DNA of 64,000 nt from [Pasteurella] mairii (GCA_900454475.1 UGSS01000002.1:558001-622000), one strand, 5' to 3'. Numbered from the stretch's first letter, positions 1 through 9,893 are shown. Made by a program: numbers and translations. Notes: generated by a model not told the origin, from the sequence alone.

Positions 1-146
1 CATTATAATTTTCTTTCGCCAGCAGTCAATGAATTTTTTAGATTTTTTACTCAATCGCTCAAATTTATTCCAATTAGGGTTACATAAAAGGCTTTTTTCT
101 GACAAAATAGCAAACGTTTACTTTTAGATTGTAAAAGGATCAAAGA

Positions 147-998
147 ATGGTAGCTCAAGTAATTTCCGGTACGGAACTTTCCAAAAAAATTAAACAAGAG
201 GTGGCGCAGAAAATTCAGCAGTATGTGGCGCAAGGTTATCGCCCTGCCGGATTAGCGGTGATTTTAGTCGGTGCCGATCCGGCGTCGCAGGTTTATGTGC
301 AAAGTAAACGCAAAAGTTGTGAAGAAATTGGCTTTTATTCCCAATCTTATGATTTACCAGAATCCACTTCGCAACAAGAATTGTTGGAATTGATTGATAA
401 ACTTAATCAAGACAATGCCATTGACGGGATTTTGGTGCAATTGCCATTACCGGCACATATTGACTCCACGTTGGTGATTGAAGCCATTGCTCCGGAAAAA
501 GATGTGGACGGTTTTCATCCTTATAACGTCGGTCGTTTGTGTCAACGTATTCCAACATTACGCGCTTGTACGCCTTACGGGGTGATGAAATTATTGGAAA
601 CCACCGGCGTAGATTTATATGGGCAGCACGCGGTGATTGTTGGCGCGTCAAATATTGTAGGACGCCCAATGGCGCTGGAATTATTGTTAGCCGGTTGTAC
701 CGTAACAGTGACCCATCGTTTTACCAAGGATTTGCAACATCATGTGCGCCAAGCGGATATTTTAGTGGTAGCGGTTGGAAAACCGGCATTAATTCCCGGC
801 GAATGGGTTAAAGAAGGTGCGATTGTGATTGATGTGGGGATTAACCGCGTGGATGGCAAACTTAAAGGTGATGTAGAATATGATGTCGCAAGTCAAAAAG
901 CCGCATTTATTACGCCGGTTCCCGGTGGTGTTGGTCCGATGACGGTAGCAATGTTGATGCATAATACCTTAACCTCCTATCAAAATCGGCTCAAATAA
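147..998 (+). CDS. folD: Bifunctional methylenetetrahydrofolate dehydrogenase / methenyltetrahydrofolate cyclohydrolase
   Basis: Interconverts 5,10-methylene-, methenyl- and 10-formyl-tetrahydrofolate in the cytosol, using NADP, to feed purine and formyl-Met-tRNA synthesis. The 283 aa match the usual FolD length. Visible family motifs are [11 protein letters not shown] near residue 50 (catalytic Lys region), GASNIVGRP near 167 (dinucleotide-binding domain) and [10 protein letters not shown] near the C-terminus. The ATG has an AAGGAT ribosome site 6 nt upstream. It stands alone: 160 nt separate it from hypB and no clear terminator follows. An inverted repeat around 1011-1052 lacks a trailing T run. 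Identification is secure. Confidence 0.97.
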   Translation: MVAQVISGTELSKKIKQEVAQKIQQYVAQGYRPAGLAVILVGADPASQVYVQSKRKSCEEIGFYSQSYDLPESTSQQELLELIDKLNQDNAIDGILVQLPLPAHIDSTLVIEAIAPEKDVDGFHPYNVGRLCQRIPTLRACTPYGVMKLLETTGVDLYGQHAVIVGASNIVGRPMALELLLAGCTVTVTHRFTKDLQHHVRQADILVVAVGKPALIPGEWVKEGAIVIDVGINRVDGKLKGDVEYDVASQKAAFITPVPGGVGPMTVAMLMHNTLTSYQNRLK

Positions 999-1091
999 GG
1001 TTCATATTAAGCGATCGCCTTGGCTGAATTTTTTCATAAAAACCAAGCGAACGCTGAGCTTCTTTTGGGAGGTTTTTCTAAGTCGGTGATG

Positions 1092-1109
1092 TATTTCTGT
1101 ACAGAAATA
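1092..1109. promoter_or_regulatory. 18-bp perfect palindrome upstream of hypB (candidate operator)
   Basis: The core ATTTCTGTACAGAAAT, extended by one T/A pair on each side, is a perfect inverted repeat centred 58 bp before the hypB start, in the only noncoding stretch before the hyp genes. It does not match the FNR (TTGAT-N4-ATCAA) or CRP consensus. A dimeric regulator site is an inference. Confidence 0.4.
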
Positions 1110-1158
1110 TGGTACGCTGAATGTCCATATCAAGACTAACATCACATTGAGGTGAATT

Positions 1159-1962
1159 ATGTGTACGACCTGTGGATGTGGACATCCTGACCAAGTAAAA
1201 ATTGGCGAATTACCCCATACTCATGACAATCAAACTACACAACGTGCGGTCAAATTAACATCATTTTCTCAACTGACTTTCCATGCGCTAGATGCCATGC
1301 AAGCATCACAACAAGAAACCGAAAAACGTTTGCTGAAAATCGAACAAGATGTGTTGGGACAAAATAATAAATTAGCAGAAATTAACCGCACTTTGTTTGA
1401 AAAACACCATATTTTGACATTCAATTTAGTCTCCAGCCCCGGTTCCGGAAAAACGACCTTATTAACCACAACGCTTAACGCGCTGAAAGCCAAAAAACAT
1501 TGTTATGTCATCGAGGGCGATCAACAAACGGAAAATGATGCGGAGCGAATTCGTTCTACGGGCGTGCCGGCAATTCAAGTGAATACGGGGAAAGGCTGCC
1601 ATTTGGATGCGCAAATGGTGGGAAATGCATTAGCTAAATTGCAACCGGTGGAAAATAGCCTGTTGTTTATCGAAAACGTGGGTAATTTGGTTTGTCCGGC
1701 AGAATTTGATTTGGGTGAAAAAGCCAAAGTAGTGATTTTGTCCGTGACGGAGGGGGAAGATAAACCGTTGAAATATCCGCATATGTTTGCCGCGGCAAAA
1801 TTGATGATCTTAAATAAAGTGGATCTTTTGCCTTATTTGCAATTTGATGTGGAAAAATGTATTGCCTACGCCAAACAAGTGAACCCGCAAATTGAAGTCA
1901 TTCAATTGTCCGCCACAACCGGACAAGGGTTGCAAGATTGGTTAGACTGGTTAGAAAAATAG
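1159..1962 (+). CDS. hypB: Hydrogenase maturation GTPase, nickel insertion
   Basis: GTPase that with HypA delivers nickel to the large subunit of [NiFe]-hydrogenases. The N-terminal MCTTCGCG is the high-affinity metal site found in E. coli HypB. The P-loop SSPGSGKTT is at residues 92-100. The GTPase-domain metal ligands Cys147-His148 (GKGCHLD) and Cys179 (NLVCP) are kept, as is NKVD at 219-222. The protein is 267 aa; the segment between the Cys motif and the GTPase domain is short and has few His residues. It leads a three-gene run, with 8 nt between it and hypD. hypC, which lies between hypB and hypD in E. coli, is absent. GTG/ATG choice is clear: AGGTGA precedes the ATG. Confidence 0.96.
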   Translation: MCTTCGCGHPDQVKIGELPHTHDNQTTQRAVKLTSFSQLTFHALDAMQASQQETEKRLLKIEQDVLGQNNKLAEINRTLFEKHHILTFNLVSSPGSGKTTLLTTTLNALKAKKHCYVIEGDQQTENDAERIRSTGVPAIQVNTGKGCHLDAQMVGNALAKLQPVENSLLFIENVGNLVCPAEFDLGEKAKVVILSVTEGEDKPLKYPHMFAAAKLMILNKVDLLPYLQFDVEKCIAYAKQVNPQIEVIQLSATTGQGLQDWLDWLEK

Positions 1963-1970
1963 GATTGGCA

Positions 1971-3083
1971 ATGCAGTTTGTGGATGAATTTCGTGATCCG
2001 AATTTAGCGAAATATTTATTGGCGCATTTGCGTAAATTGATGGAAAAACTACCGCACTATTCGGCGCAAAATCCGTTGTATTTAATGGAAGTGTGTGGCG
2101 GTCATACGCATACCATTTTTAAATTCGGCTTGGATCAATTATTACCTAAAAGCATTGAGTTTATTCATGGACCAGGTTGCCCGGTTTGTGTGTTGCCTAT
2201 GGGGAGGATTGATGTATGTATTGACATTGCCGAGCGCGACCATGTGATTTTTTGTACTTTCGGTGATGCAATGCGGGTGCGTGGGCGCAAGGGATCTTTG
2301 CTGGAGGCGAAAGCCAAAGGGGCGGATGTGCGAATTGTGTATTCGCCGCTGGATGCGTTAAATATTGCGCGTAATAATCCGAATAAGCAGGTGGTGTTTT
2401 TTTCTTTAGGGTTTGAAACGACTATGCCGAGCGCGGCGATTACCTTGCAACAAGCAAAAAAATTACAAGTTACCAATTTTTTTGTCGTTTGCCAAAATAT
2501 CACCATTATTCCAACGCTCTATCAATTGCTTTCTCAAGACCAAGTTAAAATTGACGGATTTATTGCGCCGGGTCATGTCAGCATGATTATCGGAACCACG
2601 CCTTATCAGCAACTTTGCGACAGTTATCATAAACCCTTTGTGGTGACAGGTTTTGAGCCTTTGGATATTTTGCAAGCCATTGTGATGCTGGTGACGCAAT
2701 TTGTGGAAAAGCGTTGCGTGGTAGAAAATCAATATAAACGTATTGTGCAAACTGATGGAAATCGCTTAGCACAATTGGCGATAGCGGAAGTTTTTCAACT
2801 TAAAGCACGCAGCGAATGGCGCGGGCTTGGCGAAATTGAGGAGTCTGGTGTGGAGTTGACCGCGGATTATCAGCAATTTGATGCCGAACGTCATTTCAAC
2901 AGCCAGCCGCAACAGGTCGCAGACGATCCGAATTCATGTTGCGGTGATGTATTGGTGGGCAAATGCAAACCGAAAGATTGTCCGTTATTTGCGACAGCTT
3001 GTAATCCGGACAATGCCTATGGCGCTTTGATGGTGTCCTCCGAGGGCGCTTGTGCCGCTTATTATCAATATCGACGGGAATAA
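1971..3083 (+). CDS. hypD: Hydrogenase maturation factor, Fe(CN)2CO assembly scaffold
   Basis: HypD is a [4Fe-4S] protein which, with HypC and HypE, assembles the Fe(CN)2CO centre of [NiFe]-hydrogenase. I place the start at the ATG of MQFVDEFRDP because the family begins this way. The open frame continues 11 codons upstream, but that part overlaps the end of hypB. The 370 aa include CGGHTH at 42-47, GPGCPVC with Cys70 and Cys73, and a C-terminal Cys-rich region (SCCGDVLVGKCKPKDC) that holds the cluster. It lies 8 nt after hypB. Its HypC partner must be encoded elsewhere if the system works. Confidence 0.96.
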   Translation: MQFVDEFRDPNLAKYLLAHLRKLMEKLPHYSAQNPLYLMEVCGGHTHTIFKFGLDQLLPKSIEFIHGPGCPVCVLPMGRIDVCIDIAERDHVIFCTFGDAMRVRGRKGSLLEAKAKGADVRIVYSPLDALNIARNNPNKQVVFFSLGFETTMPSAAITLQQAKKLQVTNFFVVCQNITIIPTLYQLLSQDQVKIDGFIAPGHVSMIIGTTPYQQLCDSYHKPFVVTGFEPLDILQAIVMLVTQFVEKRCVVENQYKRIVQTDGNRLAQLAIAEVFQLKARSEWRGLGEIEESGVELTADYQQFDAERHFNSQPQQVADDPNSCCGDVLVGKCKPKDCPLFATACNPDNAYGALMVSSEGACAAYYQYRRE

Positions 3084-3093
3084 GGATATTAGC

Positions 3094-4107
3094 ATGAGTG
3101 ATTTTATTACGATGGCGCACGGAAACGGTGGCACGACAATGCAAAAATTAATTCAACGGTATTTTATGCAAGCGTTCGATAATTCGATTTTGGCGCAAGC
3201 AGAAGATCAGGCACGTTTAGCGCTAGCGGATTTGGTTGCGCAAGGTGATCGTCTTTCATTTAGTACAGACAGCTTTGTGATCGATCCGATTTTTTTTCCC
3301 AACAGCAATATCGGCAAATTGGCGGTGTGTGGAACCGTGAATGATGTTGTGGTATGTGGTGCCATTCCGAAGTTTCTTTCTTGTGGTTTTATTTTAGAAG
3401 AAGGATTACCTTTAGCTGATTTAGAACAAATTATTCAAGCCATGGCAGAAACTTGCCGCCAAGCGAATATTCAAGTGGTCACCGGCGATACTAAAGTCGT
3501 TGCAAAAGGGGCAGTGGATAAAATTTTTATCAATACCAGCGGCATTGGCGTTATCCCGCCACACATTGACTGGGGTGTGCATCAAATTGCGGTCGGCGAT
3601 CAGATTATTGTCAGCGGAACCTTAGGTGATCATGGCGCTACTATTTTGAATTTACGAGAAAATTTAGGTATTCAAACCGATTTACAAAGTGATTGCGCTG
3701 TGTTGACGCCTTTAATTGATCGCTTGCGTCCGATTGGTGGCGTTAAAGCGGTGCGTGATGCGACGCGCGGAGGCGTGAATGCGGTGTTGCATGAGTTTGC
3801 ACAAGCCCAGCAAGTGGGTATTCAAATTGATGAAACCGCGCTACCAATTCGTCCGGAAGTTCGCGGTATCTGCGAATTGTTAGGACTGGATCCACTGAAT
3901 TTTGCTAATGAAGGAAAATTGGTGATCGTGGCAGAGGCGAGCAAAACACAAGATATTTTGACCGCACTTCGTACCCATCCGTTGGGGGAAAATGCCGCCT
4001 TAATTGGCGAAGTGACCGCAGATAAAAAAGTGCGAGCCTTAGGGATTTTCGGACAAAGTCGCCTATTGGATTTGCCGACGAATGAACCTTTACCGCGCAT
4101 TTGTTAA
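3094..4107 (+). CDS. hypE: Hydrogenase maturation carbamoyl dehydratase
   Basis: HypE dehydrates a carbamoyl group, received from HypF on its C-terminal Cys, to a thiocyanate that becomes the cyanide ligand of the hydrogenase iron. The start is the ATG of MSDFITMAHGNGG, 10 nt after the hypD stop and preceded by AAGGAT. An upstream extension of 14 codons reads back into hypD and is not used. The 337 aa protein ends in PRIC, the diagnostic reactive tail, so it should be active. The fold is AIR-synthase-like. hypF is not in the window. Confidence 0.96.
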   Translation: MSDFITMAHGNGGTTMQKLIQRYFMQAFDNSILAQAEDQARLALADLVAQGDRLSFSTDSFVIDPIFFPNSNIGKLAVCGTVNDVVVCGAIPKFLSCGFILEEGLPLADLEQIIQAMAETCRQANIQVVTGDTKVVAKGAVDKIFINTSGIGVIPPHIDWGVHQIAVGDQIIVSGTLGDHGATILNLRENLGIQTDLQSDCAVLTPLIDRLRPIGGVKAVRDATRGGVNAVLHEFAQAQQVGIQIDETALPIRPEVRGICELLGLDPLNFANEGKLVIVAEASKTQDILTALRTHPLGENAALIGEVTADKKVRALGIFGQSRLLDLPTNEPLPRIC

Positions 4108-4147
4108 TAAAGATTGCGATCTTGATCAAATTATTTCACATAGGGCT

Positions 4148-4177
4148 TTGAATGAAAAAAAAGGCTTATGTTATACT
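4148..4177 (+). promoter_or_regulatory. Predicted sigma-70 promoter for cra
   Basis: TTGAAT (4148-4153) and TATACT (4172-4177) are spaced by 18 bp and lie 35 bp upstream of the cra start. Prediction by consensus only. Confidence 0.5.
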
Positions 4178-4211
4178 CATTGTAGTAATTTCAAACATTT
4201 AAGGAGTGAAT

Positions 4212-5201
4212 GTGAAATTAGATGAACTCGCCAAACTAGCTGGCGTTTCACGCACTACCGTCAGTTATGTAGTCAATGGAAAAGCGAAACAATATCGTGT
4301 TAGTCAAAAAACAATTGATAAAATCCAAGCCCTAATTGAACAATACGATTTTAAACCCAATGCCATGGCGGCAGGGTTGCGGGTTGGGCGCAGTTATACG
4401 ATCGGTTTGATTGTGCCGGATTTTGAAAATATCAGTTATGCTAAAATTACCAATCAACTGGAAAATAAATTTCGTGAGCGAGGCTACCAGCTATTAATTA
4501 CTTGTAGCAACGATAATGCGGAAAGCGAAATTGATTGCGCCAAACATTTATTCCAGCGCCAAATTGATGCGTTAATTGTCTCTAGCGCGTTGCCGGTAGC
4601 AACGGATTTTTACACGCAATATAAAAAAACACCGATCTTTTGTTTTGACCGTCGGTTAGCTTCGGAATGGGTCACGAATTTAACCACGAATGATGAAGAA
4701 GATGCCTATCGTTTGGCGAGTCAATTGTTGCAGCAAGGCGATTATCAGCAGATATTATTTTTGGGGGCTTTGCCGGAATTACCAATTAGCCACGAGCGGG
4801 AACAGGGCTTTCGTCGCGCAATCGCAAACCATCCGCAGATTGCTACCGATTTTCTCTATGCAAAAAAATTCCATAAAGAGGAGGCAGCAGAAGCGTTTGC
4901 CGCTTGGTTATCTGATCATGGATTACCACAAGTGATTTTTACCACTTCGTTAACTTTGCTACAAGGCGTTTTTTCGCATTTATTACAACAGCATGGCAGC
5001 ATTGATCCCGCGCTTGTGATCGCTACGTTTGGTACGCACGAGATGTTAGATGTGTTGCCGAACAAAGCCATTTGTAGCGTGCAAAACCATGAAAATATCA
5101 GTCATAATTTGGTGGAGTTGGTGATTGCGCAGTTAAATAACTGCAAAACTGAACCAAATCAGACCGCACTTTTACGTGATATTACGAGTCATCATTTCTA
5201 A
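4212..5201 (+). CDS. cra: LacI-family catabolite repressor/activator (fructose repressor)
   Basis: Cytosolic sugar-phosphate-responsive regulator of central carbon flow. The N-terminal helix-turn-helix LAKLAGVSRTTVSYVVNGKAKQ is almost the same as E. coli Cra, and the periplasmic-binding-protein-like effector domain aligns throughout (YLGALPELS-like and FTTSLTLLQGV segments). I choose the GTG at 4212, giving MKLDEL as in E. coli, rather than the GTG two codons earlier: AAGGAG ends 5 nt before it. The protein is 329 aa. No fruBKA operon is adjacent. Its stop overlaps the convergent sanA stop by a few bases. Confidence 0.93.
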   Translation: MKLDELAKLAGVSRTTVSYVVNGKAKQYRVSQKTIDKIQALIEQYDFKPNAMAAGLRVGRSYTIGLIVPDFENISYAKITNQLENKFRERGYQLLITCSNDNAESEIDCAKHLFQRQIDALIVSSALPVATDFYTQYKKTPIFCFDRRLASEWVTNLTTNDEEDAYRLASQLLQQGDYQQILFLGALPELPISHEREQGFRRAIANHPQIATDFLYAKKFHKEEAAEAFAAWLSDHGLPQVIFTTSLTLLQGVFSHLLQQHGSIDPALVIATFGTHEMLDVLPNKAICSVQNHENISHNLVELVIAQLNNCKTEPNQTALLRDITSHHF

Positions 5202-5905
5202 TGATACGGAACCGTTGCCGGCAACGGTAGTGGTTCTGGTTTGCCCAAAAAGTACGGTTCTTTTTCGATTAATAAATCCCATATTGTTTGCAAACGGGCG
5301 AAAAATTCTCTAAAGCGAACAAAGGTGTATCCTGTTGGATATTCCGCCGCAAAACAGATAGCGTCAATATTGTGATATTTAGCAATAAATAATGCTCTTT
5401 CACAATGGAATTTTTGTGTGATAATCGTCATGGAATGTGCTTTAAATATCCGATCAGCACGAATAACCGAATCTAATGTACGAAAGCCAGCATAATCCAT
5501 ATACATAAATTCCGGCGGAACATCCATTTTTTTCAAATCCTTATACATGGTTACCGGTTCGTTGTAATAAACGGTTCGATTATCACCACTGAGCAACAAA
5601 TAATCGATTTTTTTTGCTTTAAATAATTCTTGTGTGGCGAGTAAGCGATTGTAATAAAACAGATTAAGTGTATTTTTAGCAAAATATTTCGAGGTTCCTA
5701 ACACCAAACCGTAAGGGCGATAGGGGAGTTTTTGAATATCGGTGTAAATCGCTTGTCGGACATAAAATCCGATCGATTGATCGATTAGGATCAAAAGACC
5801 TAAACATAGCAGCAAAAATACAACAGTATAATGTAAACCTTTTTTTGAAAAATTTTTACTGCTTTCTTTTAACATGAATGAATATATTTTTGTTAATACC
5901 GACAT
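5198..5905 (-). CDS. sanA: SanA-like inner membrane protein (DUF218/YdcF superfamily)
   Basis: Matches E. coli SanA, linked to envelope barrier function and vancomycin tolerance at high temperature. Residues about 27-46 form the single N-terminal membrane segment. The periplasmic DUF218 domain shows VLGTSKY, YLLLSGDN, EPVTMYKDL, MDYAGFRTLDS and TQKFHCERALFIA, all very close to E. coli. At 235 aa it is of normal length. The start is uncertain: ATG at 5905 or at 5875, neither with a strong ribosome site. It converges on cra with a four-base overlap. Confidence 0.88.
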   Translation of the reverse strand: MSVLTKIYSFMLKESSKNFSKKGLHYTVVFLLLCLGLLILIDQSIGFYVRQAIYTDIQKLPYRPYGLVLGTSKYFAKNTLNLFYYNRLLATQELFKAKKIDYLLLSGDNRTVYYNEPVTMYKDLKKMDVPPEFMYMDYAGFRTLDSVIRADRIFKAHSMTIITQKFHCERALFIAKYHNIDAICFAAEYPTGYTFVRFREFFARLQTIWDLLIEKEPYFLGKPEPLPLPATVPYH

Positions 5906-6330
5906 GGGGTTTTATAACTGAAAAAAACATTACCAACATAATGAAAAATGAATAGGAATTCAAGTGTTATTGTGCGTTTTCTTAGTGGGAGAGGTATTTT
6001 TCTTTAGTTGTCACTTTTCTTTGTTTTACCATAAAATTTTTAGATTTTGAACGTCGTCTTTGCCGGCGGCACGCAGTGCGAACGCAGCGAGTAATGAAAA
6101 GTAACCAAAAGAAAGGCAACCCGATTTCACCTTTATTCCTGCACTTGGTTACCATTTCTTTCACGGAAAATTTAAAACTCACTTGTGTTGCAAGCGCAAA
6201 CAGGACAAGTTTTCCTAGAAACAGCAAGTCGTTCCAGCGAGGAAAACGGGGAAGATAGATAAAAGAACGGTCAGTGGTAATCTATCATTAAATGTCATTT
6301 CTTGCTTGCGCCAGCAGTTTGATGGGGAGA

Positions 6331-6340
6331 AAAGTGCGGT
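6331..6340 (+). repeat. DNA uptake signal sequence
   Basis: Exact AAAGTGCGGT followed by an A/T-rich tail, the Hin-type uptake motif, between sanA and frdD. Confidence 0.9.
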
Positions 6341-6384
6341 CGTTTTTTTATCGTTTTCTTATCGTCGGTATGGTTTGCTTATAA

Positions 6385-6413
6385 GAAAAAACCCTTTCAT
6401 TTGAAAGGGTTTT
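6385..6413 (-). terminator. Rho-independent terminator of frdABCD
   Basis: ACCCTTTCA and TGAAAGGGT form a perfect 9-bp stem (6391-6410) with a 2-nt loop. On the minus strand it ends in six T residues, 20 bp after the frdD stop. Confidence 0.88.
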
Positions 6414-6432
6414 AGGTTATTTCATTTATCTA

Positions 6433-6777
6433 TTAAAGCGCGATAACGGCGAATAATACGATAATACTATATAGTACGGATAATCCGTAGAAAATCCAAC
6501 CGCTAGCAGGAACATGAACTTTAAAATCATGTAATCCTAAGTGTACACGGTGCATACCACACCACATTGGGAAAATAAGCAAGGCAATAATGGCTAATTT
6601 TCCAATCCAAGTATGCGAAAATGCAATGATATTATCCGGTGTCACTAAACCGAAAGGTAGTAAAAACCCTAAGATTAAGACTAATACAGGGAAAAATACC
6701 GCACTAATCGCACCGCCGGCACCAAATAGCAACCATACGGAAGGTTCATTTGAACGTTTTGGATTTGTTTTGTCCAT
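6433..6777 (-). CDS. frdD: Fumarate reductase membrane anchor subunit D
   Basis: One of two hydrophobic subunits that hold the FrdAB catalytic dimer on the inner membrane and bind menaquinol. I start it at the ATG of [12 protein letters not shown], 11 bp past the frdC stop and preceded by GGGAG. The open frame reaches 20 codons further up, inside frdC. The 114 aa contain three membrane helices (about 14-40, 58-78, 93-113) and the conserved stretch [13 protein letters not shown] that contributes to the quinone site. Last gene of the operon. Confidence 0.95.
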   Translation of the reverse strand: MDKTNPKRSNEPSVWLLFGAGGAISAVFFPVLVLILGFLLPFGLVTPDNIIAFSHTWIGKLAIIALLIFPMWCGMHRVHLGLHDFKVHVPASGWIFYGLSVLYSIIVLFAVIAL

Positions 6778-6788
6778 GTCTTTTCTCC

Positions 6789-7181
6789 CTATACCAAAAT
6801 TAAGGCGATAATACTGATTACAGCGGTGATTCCCCAAAATACGCGGTTCACTAATTTAGTGTCGATACGTTCGTTTTTCACGATAATATTCAGCATTTGT
6901 GGCGCCATTCTGAAGAATGTGAAGCTGTTAAGTAACACTGCACCTAAGGTAATAATATTTAAAATTACTACGAGCGGATGTTGTAAGAAATTTACAAAGT
7001 TAGTCGCAAAGGTATCATTTCCTAAGCAAATTAAACCGTAAAGCAGTTCAAGACAGAACCAAATTGTCGGTAAGGATGTACTTTCACGCAATACATAGAA
7101 TTTGTAAAAATCTAACTTTTTCCACCATGTTGGTTTAACTTCACGCACATAACGATTGCGTTTACTTGTTGTCGTTGTCAT
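6789..7181 (-). CDS. frdC: Fumarate reductase membrane anchor subunit C
   Basis: Second hydrophobic anchor of menaquinol:fumarate reductase. At 130 aa it matches the E. coli length of 131. The N-terminal [32 protein letters not shown] motif region (quoted by ends: KRNRYVRE and YKFYVLRE) is typical, followed by three membrane helices. It lies 10 bp after frdB, with GGAGTG as ribosome site, and 11 bp before frdD. Confidence 0.95.
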   Translation of the reverse strand: MTTTTSKRNRYVREVKPTWWKKLDFYKFYVLRESTSLPTIWFCLELLYGLICLGNDTFATNFVNFLQHPLVVILNIITLGAVLLNSFTFFRMAPQMLNIIVKNERIDTKLVNRVFWGITAVISIIALILV

Positions 7182-7191
7182 TCTACACTCC

Positions 7192-7962
7192 TTACTTTTG
7201 CGGTTTTAACATCGCAATGACGTAATCTTTCGCACTTTCGATTTTGCCTTGGTTTACTGCAGAAGCCGGTCCCACGTGTTTTGGACAAACTTCGGAACAA
7301 TAACCGACGAAAGTACAGCTCCACACCCCGTTTTTACCGTTAAGGATTTTCATCCGTTCAGCTTTACCGTGGTCGCGGTTATCAAGGTTGTAACGGTGAC
7401 CCAAGGTAATGACAGCCGGTCCGATAAATTCCGGGTTTAAACCGAATTGTGGACAAGCAGCGTAACACAAACCACAGTTGATACACATAGAGAATGTACG
7501 ATATTTCTCTAATTGTGCTGGTGTTTGTTTTGTACGACTTTTCGCCAATTCAGCTGAAGGATGCGGTTTTCCGTCTAATTCTGGCGCTTGGTTGCCGATA
7601 ATATACGGTTTGATGCTTTCCAAACTTTCGATAAAGTGGCTTAAATCCACGACTAAATCGCGCTCAATTGGGAAGTTAGCCAAGGCTTCAATGCGCATAT
7701 GACCACTGTAGTCGCGCAAGAACGTTTTACATGCCAATTTTGGTTTACCGTTAACCATCATACCGCAAGAACCACAAATCGCCATACGACAAGACCAACG
7801 ATAAGAAAGTTCAGGCTCAAGTTTATCTTTAATATAACCTAAGGCATCAAGTAATGAAGTTTGGCTATCGTAAGGGACCTGATAAGTTCTTAAGTATGGC
7901 TCTTTATCCACTTCCGGATTGTAACGCAATACTTCAACATTCATTATTGCTTGATTAGCCAT
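7192..7962 (-). CDS. frdB: Fumarate reductase iron-sulfur subunit
   Basis: Passes electrons from menaquinol to the FrdA flavin through three clusters. The start is the ATG of [12 protein letters not shown], preceded by AAGGAGA. It overlaps the frdA end by 8 bp, and a frame extension further into frdA is not used. The 256 aa show the [2Fe-2S] ligands Cys58, Cys63, Cys66 and Cys78, then [12 protein letters not shown] and [14 protein letters not shown] for the [3Fe-4S] and [4Fe-4S] centres. The cytosolic face of the membrane is its site. Confidence 0.97.
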   Translation of the reverse strand: MANQAIMNVEVLRYNPEVDKEPYLRTYQVPYDSQTSLLDALGYIKDKLEPELSYRWSCRMAICGSCGMMVNGKPKLACKTFLRDYSGHMRIEALANFPIERDLVVDLSHFIESLESIKPYIIGNQAPELDGKPHPSAELAKSRTKQTPAQLEKYRTFSMCINCGLCYAACPQFGLNPEFIGPAVITLGHRYNLDNRDHGKAERMKILNGKNGVWSCTFVGYCSEVCPKHVGPASAVNQGKIESAKDYVIAMLKPQK

Positions 7963-9754
7963 TTGCATTCTCCTTAGCTTTCGCAGTGGCTTCTTGAGCT
8001 TCTGCTTCCGCACCATATACACGTTTTGCAGGTTGAGATTTCGTGATTTTCACATCACTGTATTCAATGCGAGGCGCACCTTCAGGATTATAGAAGGCAA
8101 GGGTATGTTTCAAATAATTGACATCATCACGCTCAACATAGTCTAAACGTTGATGCGCACCACGAGATTCTTTACGTTCAATTGCCGAGTTAGCGATTGA
8201 TTGTGCAACGTCTAAGATATATCCCAATTCCACGGTGTAAAGTACATTAGTATTAAACACGCTGGAACGATCAGCGATACGGATACGTTTATAACGTTCT
8301 TTTAATTCGGCAATTTTATCTACGGTTTTTTGCATACTTTCTTGAGTACGGTAGATACCACAGCCTTCTTCCATAGAATCGCCCATTTCATCGCGGATTT
8401 GTGACCAAGATTCCGTACCTTCTTGGTTATATAAATCTTCTAAACGACGAACAACATCTTGCGCTTGGGCATCAACCGCGGTTTGATTAACGGAAGTGGC
8501 TTCAACTGCACGTTGTGCTGCATATTCACCCGCAACGCGACCAAGCACCACTAATTCTGCCAATGAGTTAGAACCTAAACGGTTTGCACCATGTAAACCA
8601 GAAGAGGCACATTCACCCACCGCAAATAAACCTTTGATACAGGTTTCGCTATTGAAGTCCACTTCAATACCACCCATGGTATAGTGAACCACTGGACGGA
8701 CCGGAATAGGCGCTTTTGCCGGATCCACGCCTTCATAGGCTTGCGCTAATTCACAGATAAACGGTAAACGTTCATGTAAATATTTTTCACCCAAATGGCG
8801 TAGATCCAAATGCACTACATCAACGCCTTTGGCAGTTTTCAAAGTATTACCTTTACGCCATTCTTGCCAGAACGCTTGGGATACTTTATCGCGTGGACCC
8901 AATTCCATATATTTGTTTTCTGGTTTACCGATTGGGGTTTCCGGTCCCAAACCATAATCTTGTAAATAACGATAACCGTCTTTATTGACTAAGATACCGC
9001 CTTCACCCCGACAACCTTCGGTCATCAAAATACCAGTATTTGGCAAGCCGGTTGGGTGATATTGTACGAATTCCATATCACGTAACGGGACGCCGTGACG
9101 ATATGCCATAGAAAGTCCGTCACCGGTTACGATACCACCGTTCGTATTGAAGCGGAATGCACGACAGCCACCGCCGGTTGCGATAACGACCGCATTGGCA
9201 TTGATTTGTACTAAAGTACCTTCCATCATATTCATGGCAACCATACCGCGTGCATGACCGTCATCGACTAAGATATCTAAGACAAAGTGTTCATCAAAGC
9301 GTTGGATTTGCGGGTATTGAATGGACGTTTGGAAAAGGGTATGAAGCAGGTGGAAACCGGTTTTATCGGCAGCGAACCAAGTACGTTCAATTTTCATCCC
9401 TCCAAAACGACGCACGTTGACATCACCATCCGCTTTACGACTCCAAGGACAGCCCCAACGTTCAAGTTGAGTCATCTCCACTGGAGAATGTTGAACGAAA
9501 TATTCAACCACATCTTGTTCACACAACCAGTCACCACCGGCAACCGTATCATGGAAATGTTTCTCGTAAGAGTCTTCCTCTTTGATGACCGCCGCGGCAC
9601 CACCTTCTGCTGCAACAGTGTGGCTACGCATTGGGTACACTTTTGAAACTAATGCAATTTTTAAGTTAGGGTTTGCTTCCGCTGCTGCAATTGCGGCACG
9701 TAAGCCACCGCCACCAGCACCAACAATTGCAATATCGACATTAACAGTTTGCAC
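7955..9754 (-). CDS. frdA: Fumarate reductase flavoprotein subunit
   Basis: Catalytic subunit reducing fumarate to succinate during anaerobic respiration. The FAD-binding [11 protein letters not shown] is at residues 11-21, and His45 in [10 protein letters not shown] is the covalent FAD attachment site. The substrate-site segments HPTGLPNTG and [11 protein letters not shown] are intact. The 599 aa are of normal length. First gene of frdABCD, with GGAGGA before the ATG. A palindromic FNR/CRP-like site lies about 140 bp upstream, as expected for an oxygen-controlled operon. Confidence 0.98.
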   Translation of the reverse strand: MQTVNVDIAIVGAGGGGLRAAIAAAEANPNLKIALVSKVYPMRSHTVAAEGGAAAVIKEEDSYEKHFHDTVAGGDWLCEQDVVEYFVQHSPVEMTQLERWGCPWSRKADGDVNVRRFGGMKIERTWFAADKTGFHLLHTLFQTSIQYPQIQRFDEHFVLDILVDDGHARGMVAMNMMEGTLVQINANAVVIATGGGCRAFRFNTNGGIVTGDGLSMAYRHGVPLRDMEFVQYHPTGLPNTGILMTEGCRGEGGILVNKDGYRYLQDYGLGPETPIGKPENKYMELGPRDKVSQAFWQEWRKGNTLKTAKGVDVVHLDLRHLGEKYLHERLPFICELAQAYEGVDPAKAPIPVRPVVHYTMGGIEVDFNSETCIKGLFAVGECASSGLHGANRLGSNSLAELVVLGRVAGEYAAQRAVEATSVNQTAVDAQAQDVVRRLEDLYNQEGTESWSQIRDEMGDSMEEGCGIYRTQESMQKTVDKIAELKERYKRIRIADRSSVFNTNVLYTVELGYILDVAQSIANSAIERKESRGAHQRLDYVERDDVNYLKHTLAFYNPEGAPRIEYSDVKITKSQPAKRVYGAEAEAQEATAKAKENANG

Positions 9755-9893
9755 GATATTCCTCCAATAATAGATATGAAAGTAAAAATTAAGGTCTCGT
9801 CAGGACACCATATAGGAACGCCCTTATTCTGCCATTATTTTTGAATAGAAATAACCCTTTTTTATTAAATTATTGTAAGAATAATTCAGTTTC

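Larger units (their letters stand above)
5906..6432. other. 527-bp region without a convincing gene
   Basis: Between divergently placed sanA and the frd terminator there is no ORF with family support. A minus-strand 81-codon frame (5982-6227) reads GLPFFWLLFITRCV and KQRKVTTKEK, peptides of the type often produced by repeated intergenic DNA in this family. Imperfect inverted copies of a GTAA-AAAGAAA motif sit near 6010-6030 and 6097-6116. I read it as a likely decayed or repeated element, not a gene. An uptake signal lies at 6331-6340. Confidence 0.4.

Noticed and set aside
1011-1052. Terminator after folD
   Set aside because: The imperfect TCGCCTTGG/CCAAGCGA repeat has a long loop and no T run after it.
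1938-1970. Longer HypD start 11 codons upstream
   Set aside because: It lies inside hypB and is not family sequence; MQFVDEF is the normal N-terminus.
4120-4140. CRP or FNR site between hypE and cra
   Set aside because: TTGATCAAATT and TTTCACA look like half-sites, but the spacing fits neither consensus.
5982-6258. Two overlapping small ORFs (81 and 60 codons) as genes
   Set aside because: Neither has a ribosome site or recognisable family; both cover the same odd intergenic DNA on opposite strands.
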